From Rhea pennata (Eukaryota; Chordata; Aves; Rheiformes; Rheidae), in assembly GCF_028389875.1 (NCBI RefSeq), contig NC_084665.1, positions 125,775,602-125,839,601 of the forward strand: a DNA stretch of 64,000 nucleotides. The letters run 5' to 3'. Both the position numbers and the translations under genes were made by a program. This document shows positions 61,481 through 64,000 of this stretch, piece after piece. The notes under the pieces are model-generated. The model was not told the DNA's origin. It searched no databases and was given only the letters and a program-made list of their open reading frames with translations. Each line of letters opens with the position of its first letter. Within the stretch, counting starts at the first letter, position 1.

Positions 61481-62600
61481 GAATCACAGAATGGTTGTAG
61501 TTGGAAGGGACCTCTGGAGATTATCTATTTCAACACCCCTGCAGAGTCACCTAAAGCAGGTGACTAAAGCACATGGCCGAGGACTGTGTCCAGATGGCTT
61601 TTGAATATCTCCAAGAATGGAGATGTCACAACCTCTCTGGGCAACCTGTTCCAGCTCTCTGTCATACCCACAGTGAAGAAGTTTTTCCTCGTATTTAGGT
61701 GGAACTTCCTGTGTTTCACTTTGTGCCCATTGCCTCTTGTCCTATCACTGGGCACTACTGAAAAGAGTCTGACCCCCTTCTCTGTACCCCATCACTTCAA
61801 GTATTTATACACATTGATAAGACACCCCCCCCAGCCTTCTCTTCTCCAGGTTGAGCAGTCCCGGCTCTTTCAGCCTTTCCTCATAGGGGAGATGGTCCAT
61901 CTTCTTAGTAGCCCTTTGCTGCACTCCCTCCAGTAGCTCCATGTATCTCTTGTGCTGGGGAGCCCAGAGTTGGACACAGTACTCCAGATGCAGCCTCATT
62001 AGAGCTGAGTAGAGTGGGAAGATCACCTCCCTCTACCTGCTGGCAACACTCTTCCTAGTGCACCCCAGGATACTATCGGCCTTCTTGGCTACAAGGGCGT
62101 ATTACTGGCTCCTGGTCAACTTGTTGTCCAGCAAGACCCCCAGACCTTCTCCACAGAACTGCTTTCCAGCAGGCTAGCCCCCAACTTGTTCTAGTGCATG
62201 GAGTTATTCCTCTCTAGGTGCAGGACCTTGCCCTTGCCTTTGTGAACTGCCTGAGGTTCCTCTCCGCCCATCTCTCCAGCCTGCCCAAGTCTCTCTGAAT
62301 GGCAGCACAGCCCTTTGATATCTCAGCCACTCCTCCCAGTTTGGTATCATCAGCAAACTTGCTGAGGGTGTGCTCTATTCCTTCATCCAGGTCACTGGTG
62401 AATAAGTTGAATAGGACCCACTATTGACCCCTGGAGAACACCACTAGTTACATGCCTCCCACTAGACTTTGCACTACTGATCATAAGTCTCTGAGCTCTG
62501 CCATTCAGCTAGTTTTCAGTCCATCTCACTTTCAGTTCATCTAGCTGTACTTTATCAACTCGCCTATTTGCATTTTCAACAAGACTTTGCAGTGGGAGGA
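61481..62600 (-). mobile_element. CR1 LINE 3' part, 1.1 kb
   Basis: The longest CR1 in the window, read on the minus strand. From right to left it shows pol sequence now in broken frames, then [50 protein letters not shown] and [12 protein letters not shown], and a 3' end complementary to AATCACAGAATGG...GGGACCTCTGGAGA. The left edge at 61481 is the 3' end; the right edge near 62600 is a truncation point and approximate. Confidence 0.9.
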
Positions 62601-64000
62601 AATAAAATAGGGAAATAGAGGCATCATGGAGGTGAAAGCTAGAGGAGCATCTGACTGCCCACCAGCCAGGTCTCGAACACTGGCACAGACCTGCTCCATG
62701 TTGGGAAGCAAATTTTCCTCCTTTCCCAAGGATCGCCAAGCAGGAGGAAGGCCCTGCTGGGGCTCTGCCAGCTGGGGTTGAGTCTGCCTGAGGCAGGGAG
62801 CCAAGTTTCCTGTAAAATGTACCAGGCTGGCCACATCCCACTGTAATAGCAATGACTCTGATCACTACATACTGGATTTTTTTTTCCTCAGACTTCTGCA
62901 AATGCTTGAATCCCATGATGTGAGACTTCCTTACATCACTGTGCACAGATGTCCCCATGTGCAATATGTTTTTGAGATCTCCTTATCACTGATACCCTTT
63001 ATTTCCTGTTCCACTGGAGAAATCTCTGCTTTTTCAGACATACCTATCCTGTGATTTCTCTCAGGCTCCTTTTTTTTCCCCTTAGTTTACGTGAAAGTCA
63101 ATTTTCAAGCCAGTCAAGTTACTATTAGCTTCCTCTTATGCTGAGCAACCTTATTAGCCCATGAAAGGGAAAGTAGTGCAGGAGTAAGGTATGCAGTTAA
63201 GTGGCTTGTGGTTTATCCACAGCTCCAAAAATGGGGAAAGAATATCCCAGACAGAATAGAGTGTCACTTAATCATCAAGCACACATTTGGGTTGAGATTT
63301 CTGTGATGTTTCAAAAGTATTTAGAATAAAATGGAAGTGTAATAAAATGGAATAATATGTATTGAACAGGAAAAAGATCTTTTAATAGAAACAATGTGGG
63401 AAATGAGATAATCTGTGAAATATCTTTGTCAGTTTAAATCTTTACTTTCCAAGGAGTAAAAAAGAGTTTGTCCTGCTTCTTCATCCAGCTGCCCTTGCAG
63501 GAGCTGAACTTAAACTGTGGAATTTGCCTTTCCAAGAGGAAATAGTGATCCTGACTCTCACCGCTTCAGGGCCAAATGTGGAAGACATAATTTAATACTG
63601 GAGGAATCCTTCTTAATCCTCTAATCTGACCTTTTATGTAACGTTGGCTGGAAAATTTCACTCGATTGCATCTGCACCAAATCAGGCATTTCTGCATCTC
63701 TGACATCATTTTCTTTAAGTATTTGCTATTCACACACACTCTGGTATATCTTTACACTGATCTAGCTTTTTTCCCCCCTTTTCCTCTCCTAGTGCCTGGG
63801 AAGAAAAACAAGGAAAACAATCATCAGTGCTTATGAATAGAATTTATTTACTTAAATGCATGGGGAACTGCTTATATCTCCCCAAGAGGGCACAGTAAAG
63901 CATGCAAAAAATTTTAAGACTGACCTTCAGCCTATTAGATGTACTGTAGCCTTCCTCTTACTTCCCAGTGCAGGAAGCCTGATGCAAACAGGTCTGTTTT
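62601..64000. other. Non-coding right end, nothing recognised
   Basis: No exon, RNA gene or named element was recognised. Open frames near 62.5-62.96 kb on the minus strand overlap the CR1 edge and resemble no protein. Confidence 0.45.

Noticed and set aside
57960-64000. PAQR8 coding or leader exon
   Set aside because: Expected next by synteny, but no frame or exon resembling it was found in this interval.

Overview
The window reads as vertebrate nuclear DNA from a bird. The coding genes are split by GT-AG introns. The interspersed repeats are almost all CR1 LINE fragments, several ending in the avian CR1 3' motif (CCTTCCAACC... then ATTCTATG octamers). Two copies of a short tRNA-Ile-headed SINE with a CR1 tail (12145-12284 and 23454-23571) resemble the SINE family known from passerines, so a perching bird is the best guess. 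That last step is inference from family knowledge.

Layout, left to right. A muscle microRNA hairpin, mir-133b, lies at 361-450. About 17 kb of mostly featureless non-coding DNA follows. IL17A (+, CDS 17625-19392, 3 exons) and IL17F (-, CDS 26873-29436, 3 exons) lie tail to tail, about 7.5 kb apart. A repeat-bearing stretch of about 16 kb comes next, and then MCM3 (-, CDS 45287-57475, 17 exons, 810 aa). The MCM3 start lies in a CpG-rich promoter with E2F and CCAAT boxes. The last 6 kb is non-coding with a 1.1 kb CR1. The order mir-133b, IL17A(+), IL17F(-), MCM3(-) matches the human 6p12 neighbourhood, and this supports naming the two cytokines by position. miR-206, the usual partner of miR-133b, is not in the window and is expected to the left. 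PAQR8, expected to the right, is not seen.

How the genes relate. IL17A and IL17F encode paired secreted cystine-knot cytokines of the Th17 type, which form homo- and heterodimers. They have identical exon sizes (27, 245 and 238 coding bases), TATA promoters and AU-rich 3' UTRs, as expected for inducible short-lived mRNAs. MCM3 is a housekeeping replication-helicase subunit and is a neighbour by ancestry, not function. mir-133b is part of a muscle non-coding locus.

No endogenous retrovirus, toxin gene, CRISPR array or prokaryotic feature was recognised. The least-explained items are a family of three related short repeats at 21.1-22.8 kb (one with a CR1-type octamer tail), the uneven similarity between the IL17A and IL17F exons, and a TAATTA-rich stretch near 24.2 kb. 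I did not find a convincing new biological system.
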